From positions 1-63,166 of the forward strand of contig JAJECH010000003.1 of the NCBI GenBank assembly GCA_022822135.1: a stretch of 63,166 bases of DNA, given 5' to 3'. Shown piece after piece: positions 26,704 through 36,198 of this stretch; within the stretch, counting starts at the first letter, position 1, and every line of letters begins with the position of its first letter. The DNA is from Pseudomonadales bacterium (GTDB taxonomy: Bacteria > Pseudomonadota > Gammaproteobacteria > Pseudomonadales > Azotimanducaceae). The translations under genes and the position numbers were made by a program. A model generated the notes under the pieces. The model was not told the origin of the DNA. It made no database searches and saw only the letters and a list, made by a program, of their open reading frames with translations.

Positions 26704-27581
26704 TCAACTGCCTGCTCGAAATATCGATTCTCAAGTGTTCGTTGGTTTTCGTAGATGGATCCTTGATAAGGTGCGCGTGGCAGCGGAACCTTAACCGGTA
26801 CGTCAACCAGTCGCGGTCGTAGAGTTGGTTCGCCACTCACGATTCGTGAGTTGAATCCCTCAACGTCATCTAGGTGTTCAACGCCGGCGAGCGGCCACGC
26901 ATCTGCAGCGGTAAATTCGTAGAAGAGGATGCGACGAGATTTTGAAGACTTATTGATCATCGAGCCGTGTACCAGTCGGGCATGATGGATCGTCATGTCC
27001 CCGGCCTTTCCGAAAATTGGAATCGCGCCCGTGGTATCCAGACCCGCTGTGGTCGTGTCGATCGCCCCACAGAACGCGCCATCTGCGTGGTGGTCGTAGA
27101 CTGGACCTTTATGTGATCTGGGTAAGAACATAACCGGACCATTCGTCTCGTCCATATCGTCAAGCAAGATTCCGGTCGCGAGTACGTCATCATTGGTGTG
27201 CGGATAGAACGCCCAGTCCTGATGCCACTCGACGGGTGCGCCATATCCAGCCGACTTCATGTTGATCTTGCAACCTGCGCGCAGCCTGATGTCATTGCCG
27301 ATGAGGGGTCTCAATGCTGCCATCAAGCACTCGTGCCCTGCAAGTTCGCGATAGAAAGGATGTGCGAGTTGCGGCGTTTTGATCCTACGGACACGTGGAT
27401 TTTCAGGCGTATGAGAAGGTTCTAGGTCAAGTACAGGCGTGTGATCAGTAAGACCCTTGGCAGATGCGACGATCTCGTCCGTGATCCTGCGTAAGTCATC
27501 GAGTAGTTCGGGCGGAAGCGCGCCACGGACGACGGTGTAACCGTCAGTGTGGTATTGCTCGATTTGTTGCTTCGTCAGCAT
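26700..27581 (-). CDS. Phytanoyl-CoA dioxygenase (PhyH) family oxygenase
   Basis: The protein is a 2-oxoglutarate/Fe(II) dioxygenase with EWHQDWAFYPH (HxD) and MTIHHARLVHGS (distal His), followed by a basic SSKSRRILF that would bind 2-oxoglutarate. I choose ATG 27581 because PhyH proteins typically begin with a LTKQQIEQYHTDGY-like helix; a GTG at 27626 would add 15 residues. It leads the operon PhyH - TIGR04283 - TIGR04282 - M19. Substrate unknown: the family hydroxylates acyl-CoAs and many small metabolites. Confidence 0.83.
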   Translation of the reverse strand: MLTKQQIEQYHTDGYTVVRGALPPELLDDLRRITDEIVASAKGLTDHTPVLDLEPSHTPENPRVRRIKTPQLAHPFYRELAGHECLMAALRPLIGNDIRLRAGCKINMKSAGYGAPVEWHQDWAFYPHTNDDVLATGILLDDMDETNGPVMFLPRSHKGPVYDHHADGAFCGAIDTTTAGLDTTGAIPIFGKAGDMTIHHARLVHGSMINKSSKSRRILFYEFTAADAWPLAGVEHLDDVEGFNSRIVSGEPTLRPRLVDVPVKVPLPRAPYQGSIYENQRTLENRYFEQAVD

Positions 27582-27722
27582 GGTATATGGTGGTGCCGAT
27601 TGGGTTTGGCGATCTAGTACTAGCACCGAGCGAACCTAGGAAGTTTAACCGCCGTCGTAAATCTCGAATATACTCGCACACAGTATCCAGCTGACCTTCA
27701 TTGGTGATTTAAGGAGAACGAA

Positions 27723-28127
27723 GTGGAACTCTTGCTAGACCTGAATTGGTGGGCGATCATCGTCGCATCGCTGGTTTCATTCGCGATCGGTTGGCCTTGG
27801 TACGGTCCACTATTCGGTACTGCTTGGCTCGACGCGCTGGGCAAAACACCGGACGAGATCCAGCCGAGTCCGAAACCTTTCATCATTAGTCTAGTAACGA
27901 CGTTAATAACCGCGTTCGTGATGGCCGTGATCATTGCGTGTCTCGGTATTTCGACGTGGTTTGATGGTGCGGTATTAGGACTCGCGGTAGGGATTGGTTT
28001 TATCGCAGCGTCCAATATTTCCGATGCGGCGTTTTGCGGCTGGAGTTGGAAACTGGTTGCGATTCAGAGCGGATATCGAGTGGTGTACTCGATCATCATG
28101 GGGATCGTTCTCGCTATTTGGCAGTAG
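27723..28127 (+). CDS. DUF1761 family membrane protein
   Basis: The 134-aa protein has four hydrophobic helices and the DUF1761 features FAIGWPWYGPLFGTAW near the N-terminus and a DAAFCGW turn before the last helix. The GTG start at 27723 has AAGGAG 6 bp upstream. It overlaps the convergent hydrolase gene by 14 bp. The function of the family is unknown. Confidence 0.78.
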   Translation: MELLLDLNWWAIIVASLVSFAIGWPWYGPLFGTAWLDALGKTPDEIQPSPKPFIISLVTTLITAFVMAVIIACLGISTWFDGAVLGLAVGIGFIAASNISDAAFCGWSWKLVAIQSGYRVVYSIIMGIVLAIWQ

Positions 28128-30000
28128 ACGTAGCTTGCGCCGCGTCGTAACGCTTCATTGCGTTGTCGATCACGAGTTCACGATCTTCGGCTAGGACGTA
28201 TCGCGCGTCGACTAAGTCGTCAGTTACCTGAGATACGAGTTCGTAACAAGCGTCGCGGGATTCGGGTACGCAATTCAAACCGTCAAATACCGAGAATCCC
28301 GCGAACGCCGCCGTTTGATCGGGAGCACCATGCAGAGGATGCCTTGGATTCCAACCCGAGTGGATTCCTATTGGGACCGCGATTTCGGGAAGTCGGACGC
28401 CTGCGACTTCATTGAGGCTCTCATCGACGTCTGATACCAAGCGAGGGTATCTCGAAAGCAATTTCGCTGGGTGATCACATACGCCGTTTTTGACGTCGGC
28501 ACCGAGGTCCGTGTGCCACAATCCGGGCAGATTTTCCGCGTTAGGCAAGTACTGAAAGCGCGGCGACTGAGCGAATCTGTCGACTACCGCTTCTCTTCCA
28601 ACCAGTGAGTGATCACGAAGCTGGGGATAACGAGAATCAGGCGGTTCTATTCCATCGCGTACCCAGGCTAGCGCATTGTGGAGCACTGCGCGTAGTAATG
28701 GGGTGTATGAGATGGTATTTAGAGGGTAGGGCAGCTGTTCCCCTGTCAACGCGAGCCGGTCTGTTAACGGTAGTATGCCGTTGATGTGGTGCGTACCGGC
28801 GAACATGTAAATGCGCTCGTTGTCTTGAGGAGGTATGTCTTGTGTTCCGTCGGACGACACGTGAATGAGCGCTGCATCTCCTCGCCAATACTCCCATGAA
28901 GTATTGGTGCTCAGCAACTTGGGTGGGTGGTTGTACTGATCCAGTAATCCTGCGTGTTGCTGGGTTAGTTCATCGGTCGTCGAGCGCGCAGCGAAAGGGA
29001 ACCGCTGTCCAGCAGCGGGAATTCCCATACTGCCAGGTTGTGCAAATCGGTGATTGAAGTCTCCGCGCTGTCCGCCTGCAATATGTGGAATTACCGCATC
29101 GAATACTTTGCGCCCGTTTTCATCGTCGTTTAGCCCTTCGTATAAGAAATGTCGAAGGATCCGACCGGTTTGTGAAGCACCGTACCCAATCGCGAATGAA
29201 GGCTTGTCTTGTGGCCATTCGAACTCAAATTTAAAGAAAGCAGCTGCATCTCGCAATGCGAGTAGACCCAGTCCGACGACTGGAGCGCCGACGGTTTCGT
29301 ATACGAGCGTGTACACGACACCTTTCGAGAAGCCCCCTTCTTTCGATATGTATCTGGTACTGGGATCGAATTCGCCATCCCGAAGTCGGCCAAATCGCCA
29401 TGCACCGCTGTCGACCGGTTCATACGGTGCTTGCGTACTTGCACGTTGATACAGCCGACCTTTGCCTGTGGGTTCGTACGTGAAAACGCCACCTTGTCCT
29501 ACAAGCAGGGAGGTCGTGTCGCGAGTCGGTTGCATCTGGCAAATCGCCTCGCCGACGATTCGATGGTTATTTTCGAGCGCCTCGGGAACCTGCAGACTCA
29601 TCCCTTCGGCGTCGAATTGCCATCCGACACTTAACACTGCAAATCCATGTCGGCAGAGAAACCCATCGCCACTCGGCATATTGGTCGTCTGCAGTTCAGA
29701 AGGCGACGGTCGATTGAAACTGAATGCTGTGGGTCTTCCTCGGTTGGGTACATCTACGAAGAGACAAGACGGTGTCTTATTTCGTGGGTACACCAAGCGC
29801 GCATTGCCTCGGAATCGCACCTTGCCATCGCTTGTAGTTGGTGCTTTGTCGAGATCGACGATACGTGAATTAGCAGCGTCCTGGGGGTCGACGTCGTATG
29901 TGATTTGGAATTCGGCGACCTCAAACTCGCCATAGTCCCCGAATGCTCTTCGGTCGGAATATGCTGCTTGCGAGTCGAGGTGTGCTATTTGGACACTCAA
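28114..30000 (-). CDS. Large alpha/beta hydrolase domain protein (Abhydrolase_10 type)
   Basis: The 628-aa protein resembles the PF20091-type alpha/beta hydrolases: an N-terminal beta domain, FAIGYGASQTGRIL with the presumed nucleophile Ser around residue 277, HIAGGQRGDFNHRF and HHINGILPL, and a late HSGWNPRHP. The TTG start at 30000 has a good GAGGG at 7 bp spacing. No signal peptide is visible. It lies divergently from the suf operon. Substrate unknown, probably an ester or amide. Confidence 0.75.
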   Translation of the reverse strand: MSVQIAHLDSQAAYSDRRAFGDYGEFEVAEFQITYDVDPQDAANSRIVDLDKAPTTSDGKVRFRGNARLVYPRNKTPSCLFVDVPNRGRPTAFSFNRPSPSELQTTNMPSGDGFLCRHGFAVLSVGWQFDAEGMSLQVPEALENNHRIVGEAICQMQPTRDTTSLLVGQGGVFTYEPTGKGRLYQRASTQAPYEPVDSGAWRFGRLRDGEFDPSTRYISKEGGFSKGVVYTLVYETVGAPVVGLGLLALRDAAAFFKFEFEWPQDKPSFAIGYGASQTGRILRHFLYEGLNDDENGRKVFDAVIPHIAGGQRGDFNHRFAQPGSMGIPAAGQRFPFAARSTTDELTQQHAGLLDQYNHPPKLLSTNTSWEYWRGDAALIHVSSDGTQDIPPQDNERIYMFAGTHHINGILPLTDRLALTGEQLPYPLNTISYTPLLRAVLHNALAWVRDGIEPPDSRYPQLRDHSLVGREAVVDRFAQSPRFQYLPNAENLPGLWHTDLGADVKNGVCDHPAKLLSRYPRLVSDVDESLNEVAGVRLPEIAVPIGIHSGWNPRHPLHGAPDQTAAFAGFSVFDGLNCVPESRDACYELVSQVTDDLVDARYVLAEDRELVIDNAMKRYDAAQATSTAK

Positions 30001-30065
30001 TATGAAACCCTCACCGTTGCATGTCTAGCCAAAGTGGATTGTTGCGGTCCTAACTGAAGTGACTA

Positions 30066-30079
30066 AGTACGTCGGTACT
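30066..30079. promoter_or_regulatory. Inverted repeat upstream of sufB
   Basis: AGTAC-gtcg-GTACT is a perfect inverted repeat 68 bp before the sufB start, immediately followed by a TATATAGTATG stretch that could supply a -10 element. It is positioned like an operator for the suf operon. No IscR or SufR gene is in the window to assign it to. Confidence 0.4.
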
Positions 30080-30146
30080 CTATATAGTATGAGCACAAGA
30101 AGGTGGTTCCTTCACTAAAATTTGAATCCCCCCGAGACAGTGCTTT

Positions 30147-31619
30147 ATGTCGGAACAATCACCCTCAGCCGCTCACGATTTCATCGGTAAAGAGTACGCA
30201 GCAGGATTCGTCACCGACATCGAACAGGAGACCATTCCACCGGGTCTCGACGAAGCGGTCATCACTGAGATTTCCAAGCGCAAGAATGAGCCAGCTTGGC
30301 TGTTAGATTGGCGCTTAGATGCCTATCGGCGTTGGCTCGACATGCCTGAACCGACTTGGGCAAGAGTCGATTATGAACCGATCGACTATCAAGCGATCTC
30401 GTATTTCGCGGCACCCTCCGGGGACAAACCGAAGAGCCTCGACGAAGTTGACCCGGAACTGCTGCGGACCTACGAAAAATTAGGTATTCCGCTACATGAA
30501 CAAGAGCTACTTGCCGGTGTAGAGCGAGATCCTGATGCGCCGCGGGTTGCTGTAGATGCGGTGTTTGACAGCGTTTCGGTGGCAACTACCTTCCAGGAAG
30601 AACTGCGCGAACACGGCGTGATCTTCTGCTCGTTTAGTGAGGCGGTTGAGAACCACCCTGAATTAGTGCGTGCGTACTTAGGTTCGGTGGTCCCTCAATC
30701 AGACAATTACTTCGCGGCTCTAAATTCGGCGGTCTTTAGTGATGGTTCGTTCGTGTACGTTCCGAAGGGTGTTCGCTGTCCAATGGAACTATCCACCTAT
30801 TTCCGAATTAATGCTCAGAATACGGGCCAGTTTGAACGTACGTTAATCATTGCCGACGAGGGATCCTACGTTAGTTACCTCGAAGGTTGTACGGCGCCGA
30901 TGCGAGACGAAAACCAACTGCATGCCGCAGTCGTCGAATTGGTAGCGCTCGAGGATGCGTCTATCAAATACTCGACGGTTCAAAACTGGTACCCCGGTGA
31001 TGCCGACGGAAACGGTGGTATCTACAACTTCGTCACCAAGCGTGGTGTTTGCCGAGGCGCAAATTCACATATCAGCTGGACGCAAGTCGAGACCGGATCT
31101 GCAATCACGTGGAAGTACCCGAGTGTCATCTTGCGTGGCGACAACTCGGTCGGCGAGTTCTATTCTGTAGCGATCACGAACAATCATCAGCAAGCCGATA
31201 CCGGGTCAAAAATGACCCACATCGGTCGTAATACCTCCAGTACCATCATTTCGAAGGGGATCAGTGCTGGGAACAGCTCGAACGCTTACCGTGGACGCGT
31301 ACGCATGAATCCGGGCGCAAAGAAAGCGAGGAATTTCACTCAGTGTGACTCGCTTCTTATTGGTAGCGATTGTGCGGCGCACACGTTTCCGACGATAGAG
31401 TCTCAGCGTGATGATGCCATCGTGGAACACGAAGCAACGACATCAAAAGTCAGTGAGGATCAACTGTTTCTCTGTCGCCAACGCGGGATCGACGCCGAGA
31501 AGGCCGTCGCGATGATCGTGAATGGATTCTGTAAGGAAGTGCTGAGAGAATTACCAATGGAGTTCGCCGTCGAAGCGTCTAAACTCCTTGAAGTTAGCTT
31601 AGAAGGTGCCGTTGGTTGA
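30147..31619 (+). CDS. sufB: Fe-S cluster assembly scaffold SufB
   Basis: The 490-aa protein is the scaffold subunit of the SufBC2D complex, on which cysteine-derived sulfur and iron are assembled. It shows [21 protein letters not shown] with the sulfur-accepting Cys, YNFVTKRG, and the C-terminal [14 protein letters not shown]...FPTIE region. The length is normal for the family. It is the first gene of sufBCDSATE and overlaps sufC as TTGA. No regulator gene precedes it. Confidence 0.96.
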   Translation: MSEQSPSAAHDFIGKEYAAGFVTDIEQETIPPGLDEAVITEISKRKNEPAWLLDWRLDAYRRWLDMPEPTWARVDYEPIDYQAISYFAAPSGDKPKSLDEVDPELLRTYEKLGIPLHEQELLAGVERDPDAPRVAVDAVFDSVSVATTFQEELREHGVIFCSFSEAVENHPELVRAYLGSVVPQSDNYFAALNSAVFSDGSFVYVPKGVRCPMELSTYFRINAQNTGQFERTLIIADEGSYVSYLEGCTAPMRDENQLHAAVVELVALEDASIKYSTVQNWYPGDADGNGGIYNFVTKRGVCRGANSHISWTQVETGSAITWKYPSVILRGDNSVGEFYSVAITNNHQQADTGSKMTHIGRNTSSTIISKGISAGNSSNAYRGRVRMNPGAKKARNFTQCDSLLIGSDCAAHTFPTIESQRDDAIVEHEATTSKVSEDQLFLCRQRGIDAEKAVAMIVNGFCKEVLRELPMEFAVEASKLLEVSLEGAVG

Positions 31620-32365
31620 AATTGCTCGAGCTGCGGGGGCTAGTTGCGAGCGTTGACGAAAAACAGATCTTAAATGGAATTGATCTGACCGTTAATGCGG
31701 GCGAAGTTCACGCCATCATGGGGCCGAATGGGTCAGGAAAAAGTACCTTGTCGAACGTCTTAGCGGGACGCGATGGGTACAGTGTCACGACTGGTGACAT
31801 GGAATTGATGGGTGCGCCGGTGAACGGTATGTCGGTGGAAGACAGGGCACTTAGTGGTTTGTTTCTCGGTTTTCAGCACCCGATCGAGATTCCTGGCGTT
31901 ACGAATATGGAATTCTTGAAAGTTGCGATCGATAGTCATCGCATCTCCGTGGGCGAAGAAGAGATGAATACCCGTGACTTCATGGTGCAAGTACGGGAGA
32001 TCTCAAAACGTCTAGAACTGAGTACCGAGTTTCTTAAGCGATTCGTCAACGTCGGGTTTTCTGGTGGCGAGAAAAAGCGGAACGAGATTCTTCAGCTGAT
32101 GCTCCTGCAACCCAAGCTAGCTTTTCTTGATGAGACGGATTCTGGCTTAGACGTTGACGCTTTGCAGGTTGTCGCTCGCGGTATCAACGAATTTCGGTCA
32201 GACGACAATGGTGTCGTATTGGTCACGCACTATCAACGGCTCTTGAATTACGTGAACGTCGACTTTGTCCACATCATGGTTAACGGAGCCATCGTGAAGT
32301 CCGGCGACGCGCAACTAGCACATGAGGTTGAAACCCAAGGCTACGCTGGCTTAGGCGAAGCGTAA
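31616..32365 (+). CDS. sufC: Fe-S cluster assembly ATPase SufC
   Basis: This 249-aa ABC-type ATPase has Walker [10 protein letters not shown], the SufC-specific signature [10 protein letters not shown] and Walker [13 protein letters not shown]. It binds both SufB and SufD and drives conformational change of the scaffold. The TTG start overlaps the sufB stop. The gene ends TAATG into sufD. Confidence 0.96.
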   Translation: MKLLELRGLVASVDEKQILNGIDLTVNAGEVHAIMGPNGSGKSTLSNVLAGRDGYSVTTGDMELMGAPVNGMSVEDRALSGLFLGFQHPIEIPGVTNMEFLKVAIDSHRISVGEEEMNTRDFMVQVREISKRLELSTEFLKRFVNVGFSGGEKKRNEILQLMLLQPKLAFLDETDSGLDVDALQVVARGINEFRSDDNGVVLVTHYQRLLNYVNVDFVHIMVNGAIVKSGDAQLAHEVETQGYAGLGEA

Positions 32366-33477
32366 TGACGGTCGCGCAAGCCGTCGGCTCAACACACGGC
32401 GATCTGCTGAACCGTGTGCTTGCACAGGAAGTGCGCGAAACACCTTGGTTGGATCGCACCGCATCGCGCACGGCGCTGAATAGCAACGGATTCCCGCTTC
32501 CTTGGAAGGGACGCTGGCAGTACTCCGATTTTCTAACGCTCGTCGAAGGCGCACTGGAGTTGTCGGAGACAAGTGATTCGCTTGAGTCTAGTCACGATGT
32601 TGAAGTTCGTCGGCTCGACCAACCAGAGAATGGCGGTCAAATGGTTGAGTTAGGCTCTAGTGAGAGCTTAGGTGACTTTCCGTTGCTCGACATCAATGGT
32701 CTACTGTTTCGCTCAGGTACGAAACTGCTCGCAACGACGAAGACAGCACACGCGACGGTCTCCGACGCCGCGGGTTCGGTCGACCGACATCTAATGTCCG
32801 TCGCCCAAAACGCCTGTTTGAACGTAGAAGAGAGATTTGAGAGCGGTAACCGTATTTCGCTTTGCCACTTGCGCGACGACGCAACTTTGAACTACGAACT
32901 AACGATGCCGAAAAACGACGGCGTCGGATATCACTGTTTAGTCGTGTGGCTAGCCGAAGGTTCGACGTTGAATTTGCATCTTGCGTCCAAAGGTTCAAAG
33001 ATTCGTAGAAATGATGTGATCGTGAACGTGATGGGAGAACGTGCTAGAGCCACTTTAAGCGGCGGTTGGCTGGTCGACGGCAACGACCATTTGGATACCC
33101 AGGTGTACATGAACCATCGGGTCGGGAATAGTCACAGTGAACAGTCATTTCATGGTGTTGTCGACAATCGTGCGAGGAGTGTGTTTAGTGGCTTTATCCG
33201 TATCGACCGAGGCGCGAGTGCGTCTGAAGCGCACCTGACGAACCGCAACATTGCGTTGAGTCCGCAGTCACGGGCTCATGCGCAACCGGAACTCGAAATC
33301 TACACGGACGACGTTATCTGCTCGCACGGGGCGACCACTGGACAGCTAGATGACGATTCGCTCTTCCTCATGCGTTCACGAGGTATCGACGAGGAATCGG
33401 CTCGTGCGATGCTGACGAAGGGATTCCTGCGTCAAGTCGTTCATTCCGAAGGCGGCACTTCACTGCTCGATCTATGA
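32365..33477 (+). CDS. sufD: Fe-S cluster assembly protein SufD
   Basis: The 370-aa paralogue of SufB forms the second scaffold arm. The beta-helix core is followed by the C-terminal motif YTDDVICSHGATTGQLDDDSLF, containing the essential His next to Cys that forms the interface with SufB. It is shorter than E. coli SufD (about 423 aa), with the N-terminal helical part reduced. It overlaps sufC (TAATG) and sufS (ATGA). Confidence 0.94.
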   Translation: MTVAQAVGSTHGDLLNRVLAQEVRETPWLDRTASRTALNSNGFPLPWKGRWQYSDFLTLVEGALELSETSDSLESSHDVEVRRLDQPENGGQMVELGSSESLGDFPLLDINGLLFRSGTKLLATTKTAHATVSDAAGSVDRHLMSVAQNACLNVEERFESGNRISLCHLRDDATLNYELTMPKNDGVGYHCLVVWLAEGSTLNLHLASKGSKIRRNDVIVNVMGERARATLSGGWLVDGNDHLDTQVYMNHRVGNSHSEQSFHGVVDNRARSVFSGFIRIDRGASASEAHLTNRNIALSPQSRAHAQPELEIYTDDVICSHGATTGQLDDDSLFLMRSRGIDEESARAMLTKGFLRQVVHSEGGTSLLDL

Positions 33478-34676
33478 GTCCATTTCGCGACGCGTTTCCG
33501 TTGTTTAGAAAGCGACCAAACGACGTCTACCTCGACAACGCGGCTACAACGCAAAAACCGGAGTCCGTGTTAGACGCCTTGCGCACGTACTACACAGAAC
33601 ACAACGCGAACGTGCATCGTGGTGTTCACGCGCTTAGCACGCTGGCGACCGAAGAGTTCGAGCGTAGCCGGCAGGTCGTGGCCGAATTCGTCAACGCGCC
33701 GAAACCCGAAGAAGTGATTTGGACTCGAGGTACCACTGAAGGCATCAATCTAGCTGCGTGGACCTATGCATCGGATGTACTAGGCCCAGATGACGAGGTC
33801 GTTATCTCGGAGCTGGAACACCACTCGAACATTGTCCCATGGCAAATGGTCTGCGATCGAGCCGGTGCACGATTAAGAGCCATCCGAGTACTTCCGAACG
33901 GTGAGCTAGATCAAGATCACTATGAATCGCTTCTCTCGCCACGTACCAGGATTGTTGCGATTGCGCATGTATCCAATGCGCTTGGTACCGTTAATCCGAT
34001 TAAGGAGATGGTTGCCAAGGCCCGGGATGTCGATGCGGTAACCATCATCGATGGCGCTCAAGCTGCACCACATATGTCAATCGATGTGCGTGATCTAGAT
34101 TGCGATTTCTATGCCTTTTCTGCTCACAAGATGTACGGACCGACGGGTATCGGAGCGCTTTATGCACGCGAGAGCTTGATGGCAGAAGCGTCGCCTTGGC
34201 AAAGCGGCGGCGAAATGATCGAAGAGGTTCGACTCGAGCGTACGACGTATCAAAAGATGCCTTACCGGTTCGAGGCGGGTACGCCGAACATCGCAGGTGC
34301 GATTGGAATGCGAGCTGCGATTGAATACATGGATTCTCTAGACACCGAACAGGTCTATGCGCATGAAATGGGATTGCTGCGCGATGCAACGTCCGGTTTA
34401 CTTCAGATCGAGGGTGTCGAGATCGTAGGCGAAGCGGCAGAAAAGGCACCGGTGGTGTCATTCAACATCAAAGGTTCTCACCACAGTGACGTTGGCGTAT
34501 TGATGGATAACCAAGGAGTTGCTGTACGGACGGGTCACCATTGCGCGATGCCTCTGATGGCAAAACTCGGAATTCCGGGTACCGTGCGAGCCTCTTTCGC
34601 AATCTATAATTCAAGCGAAGACATTGAAAAACTCATAGCTTCGGTCGAAAAAGCCCGAGAAATCCTTACTTCCTAG
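33474..34676 (+). CDS. sufS: Cysteine desulfurase SufS
   Basis: The 400-aa PLP enzyme releases sulfur from cysteine as an enzyme persulfide. Visible features are YLDNAATTQKP, VNxxRGVH-like NVHRGVHAL, the PLP lysine in FSAHKMYGPTG, and the active-site Cys in RTGHHCAMPLM (class II desulfurase). SufE encoded at the end of the same operon is its sulfur acceptor. The start overlaps the sufD stop. Confidence 0.96.
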   Translation: MSPFRDAFPLFRKRPNDVYLDNAATTQKPESVLDALRTYYTEHNANVHRGVHALSTLATEEFERSRQVVAEFVNAPKPEEVIWTRGTTEGINLAAWTYASDVLGPDDEVVISELEHHSNIVPWQMVCDRAGARLRAIRVLPNGELDQDHYESLLSPRTRIVAIAHVSNALGTVNPIKEMVAKARDVDAVTIIDGAQAAPHMSIDVRDLDCDFYAFSAHKMYGPTGIGALYARESLMAEASPWQSGGEMIEEVRLERTTYQKMPYRFEAGTPNIAGAIGMRAAIEYMDSLDTEQVYAHEMGLLRDATSGLLQIEGVEIVGEAAEKAPVVSFNIKGSHHSDVGVLMDNQGVAVRTGHHCAMPLMAKLGIPGTVRASFAIYNSSEDIEKLIASVEKAREILTS

Positions 34677-34686
34677 CGTTCTATCT

Positions 34687-35043
34687 GTGCAAACCGCAAC
34701 ATTTGATCCGTCCACTATCTCCTTGAGTGATTCGGCACAACAGCATGTTCGAAAACAGCTCAATCAGGAAAGAGCGACGGGTTTACAACTACACGTTACC
34801 GAAAGTGGTTGTAACGGCTATATGTATGCGCTCAAGTTTCTTGACGCGATCCCGGACGATTCACGCGTGTTCGAATTCGATGACAACGTAAAGGTTGTCG
34901 TTGACAACCAACATTGGGATTTGCTCCGGGGAACTCACATTGATCTTGTTACTGAAGGTTTAAACTCTTCTCTTAAGTTCGAGAACCCAAACGCCGATAC
35001 TCATTGCGGGTGCGGCGAGAGTTTTTCACTCCGTGGAACGTAG
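34687..35043 (+). CDS. sufA: SufA/HesB-type Fe-S carrier
   Basis: This 118-aa A-type carrier has the three conserved cysteines in ESGCNGYMY and THCGCGESF near the C-terminus. It would accept clusters from SufBCD and deliver them to apoproteins. GTG start at 34687, 10 bp after sufS. It overlaps sufT by 11 bp. Confidence 0.9.
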   Translation: MQTATFDPSTISLSDSAQQHVRKQLNQERATGLQLHVTESGCNGYMYALKFLDAIPDDSRVFEFDDNVKVVVDNQHWDLLRGTHIDLVTEGLNSSLKFENPNADTHCGCGESFSLRGT

Positions 35044-35557
35044 GGTCATACCAGTCCAGCGTACTGTTACGGCTCGACTCGTCCCAACCGGCACCGAACT
35101 TACTATCCCACAAGGTGTATTTGTCACGCTGACGCAAGCGCTCGGCGGTACGTATACGGTCGTTCACAACGGTAATATGGCGCGAATCGAGAGCGAAGAT
35201 GCAGACGCGCTAGGTTTCGAGCCTGAAATATTGACGTTCGACACTCCAGACGACGGTAAGATTTCTGAAGAACAGGTGTGGCAGGCACTTCGGACCGTAC
35301 ATGATCCGGAGATTCCGGTAAATATCGTCGATCTCGGATTGGTCTACGATGTAGCTGTGAATGACAGCCGGGTCGACATCGAGATGACGCTAACAGCGCC
35401 GGGTTGCGGTATGGGACCAGTTCTGGTGGAAGACGTAAAGCGACGCCTTCAACGTGTTCCGTTGGTGGCGGATACAAATGTCTCGCTTGTGTTTGACCCA
35501 CCCTGGTCACGCGACATGATGTCGGAAGAAGCGCAACTAGATCTAGGTTTGTTCTAG
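35033..35557 (+). CDS. sufT: Fe-S assembly factor SufT (DUF59/MIP18 family)
   Basis: The 174-aa protein has a ~70-residue N-terminal extension (RTVTARLVPTGTELTIPQG) typical of TIGR03406 SufT, followed by the MIP18 core VHDPEIPVNIVDLGLVYDV and LTAPGCGMGP with the conserved Cys. SufT supports cluster maturation and is usually in suf operons as here. GTG start within the end of sufA. Confidence 0.93.
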   Translation: MERRVIPVQRTVTARLVPTGTELTIPQGVFVTLTQALGGTYTVVHNGNMARIESEDADALGFEPEILTFDTPDDGKISEEQVWQALRTVHDPEIPVNIVDLGLVYDVAVNDSRVDIEMTLTAPGCGMGPVLVEDVKRRLQRVPLVADTNVSLVFDPPWSRDMMSEEAQLDLGLF

Positions 35558-35561
35558 CCAA

Positions 35562-35990
35562 GTGCTTACGCTAGAGGAAGTTAAAGAGACTTTCGAGTTT
35601 CTTGATGACTGGGAAGATCGTTACCGCTACATCATCGATCTTGGAAAGACGCTCCCTAATATGCCGTCTGAACTCCGCGTCGAGGGGAATCTTGTCAAAG
35701 GCTGCCAGAGCCTAGTCTGGATTGTCATAGGTTATGACAAGAACGCCGACCAAGTGACGATTCAATTGGACAGCGACGCATTCATTGTCCGAGGTCTCAT
35801 TGCCATCTTAATGACGGTGTTTCAGCAACAGTCCCCAGATCGAATCGTTGACGAAGACGTGGATGAGTTGTTTGCCGAACTGGATCTTTTGTCACATTTG
35901 AGTCCGACTCGGGGCAATGGACTTCGCTCCATGGTTTCTCGAATCAAGCAGGAAGCACAAGACTTGCGTGGTCAGCGCGCAATCGTTTAA
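35562..35990 (+). CDS. sufE: Sulfur acceptor SufE
   Basis: The 142-aa protein takes persulfide from SufS. It shows WEDRYRYIIDLGKTLP, the active-site Cys in VKGCQSLVW, and LSPTRGNGLRSM. GTG start, 4 bp after sufT. It is the last gene of sufBCDSATE. A weak hairpin (GGTCG/CGACC) follows at about 36014-36029. Confidence 0.95.
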   Translation: MLTLEEVKETFEFLDDWEDRYRYIIDLGKTLPNMPSELRVEGNLVKGCQSLVWIVIGYDKNADQVTIQLDSDAFIVRGLIAILMTVFQQQSPDRIVDEDVDELFAELDLLSHLSPTRGNGLRSMVSRIKQEAQDLRGQRAIV

Positions 35991-36198
35991 AGTCTTCGCC
36001 GTAGGTCGCGCCGCCGACCATATATCGAATCTAATCCATACGAGTTGCAATGTGCCATCTTGTGCACGGCGTGGTTCCGGGTGACTAAATCGACGAAGAC
36101 GGACTCGGTGATTCAAAACGATTAGTCGCTAACCGAGTTTCGTTGAAACACCTTGGCTATTCTTCATAGTCCGCTTAATACATCGTCTGGTAATCGCC

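Noticed and set aside
29462-29935. 157-aa plus-strand frame
   Set aside because: Antisense to the 628-aa alpha/beta hydrolase, which has a nucleophile motif and ribosome-binding site.
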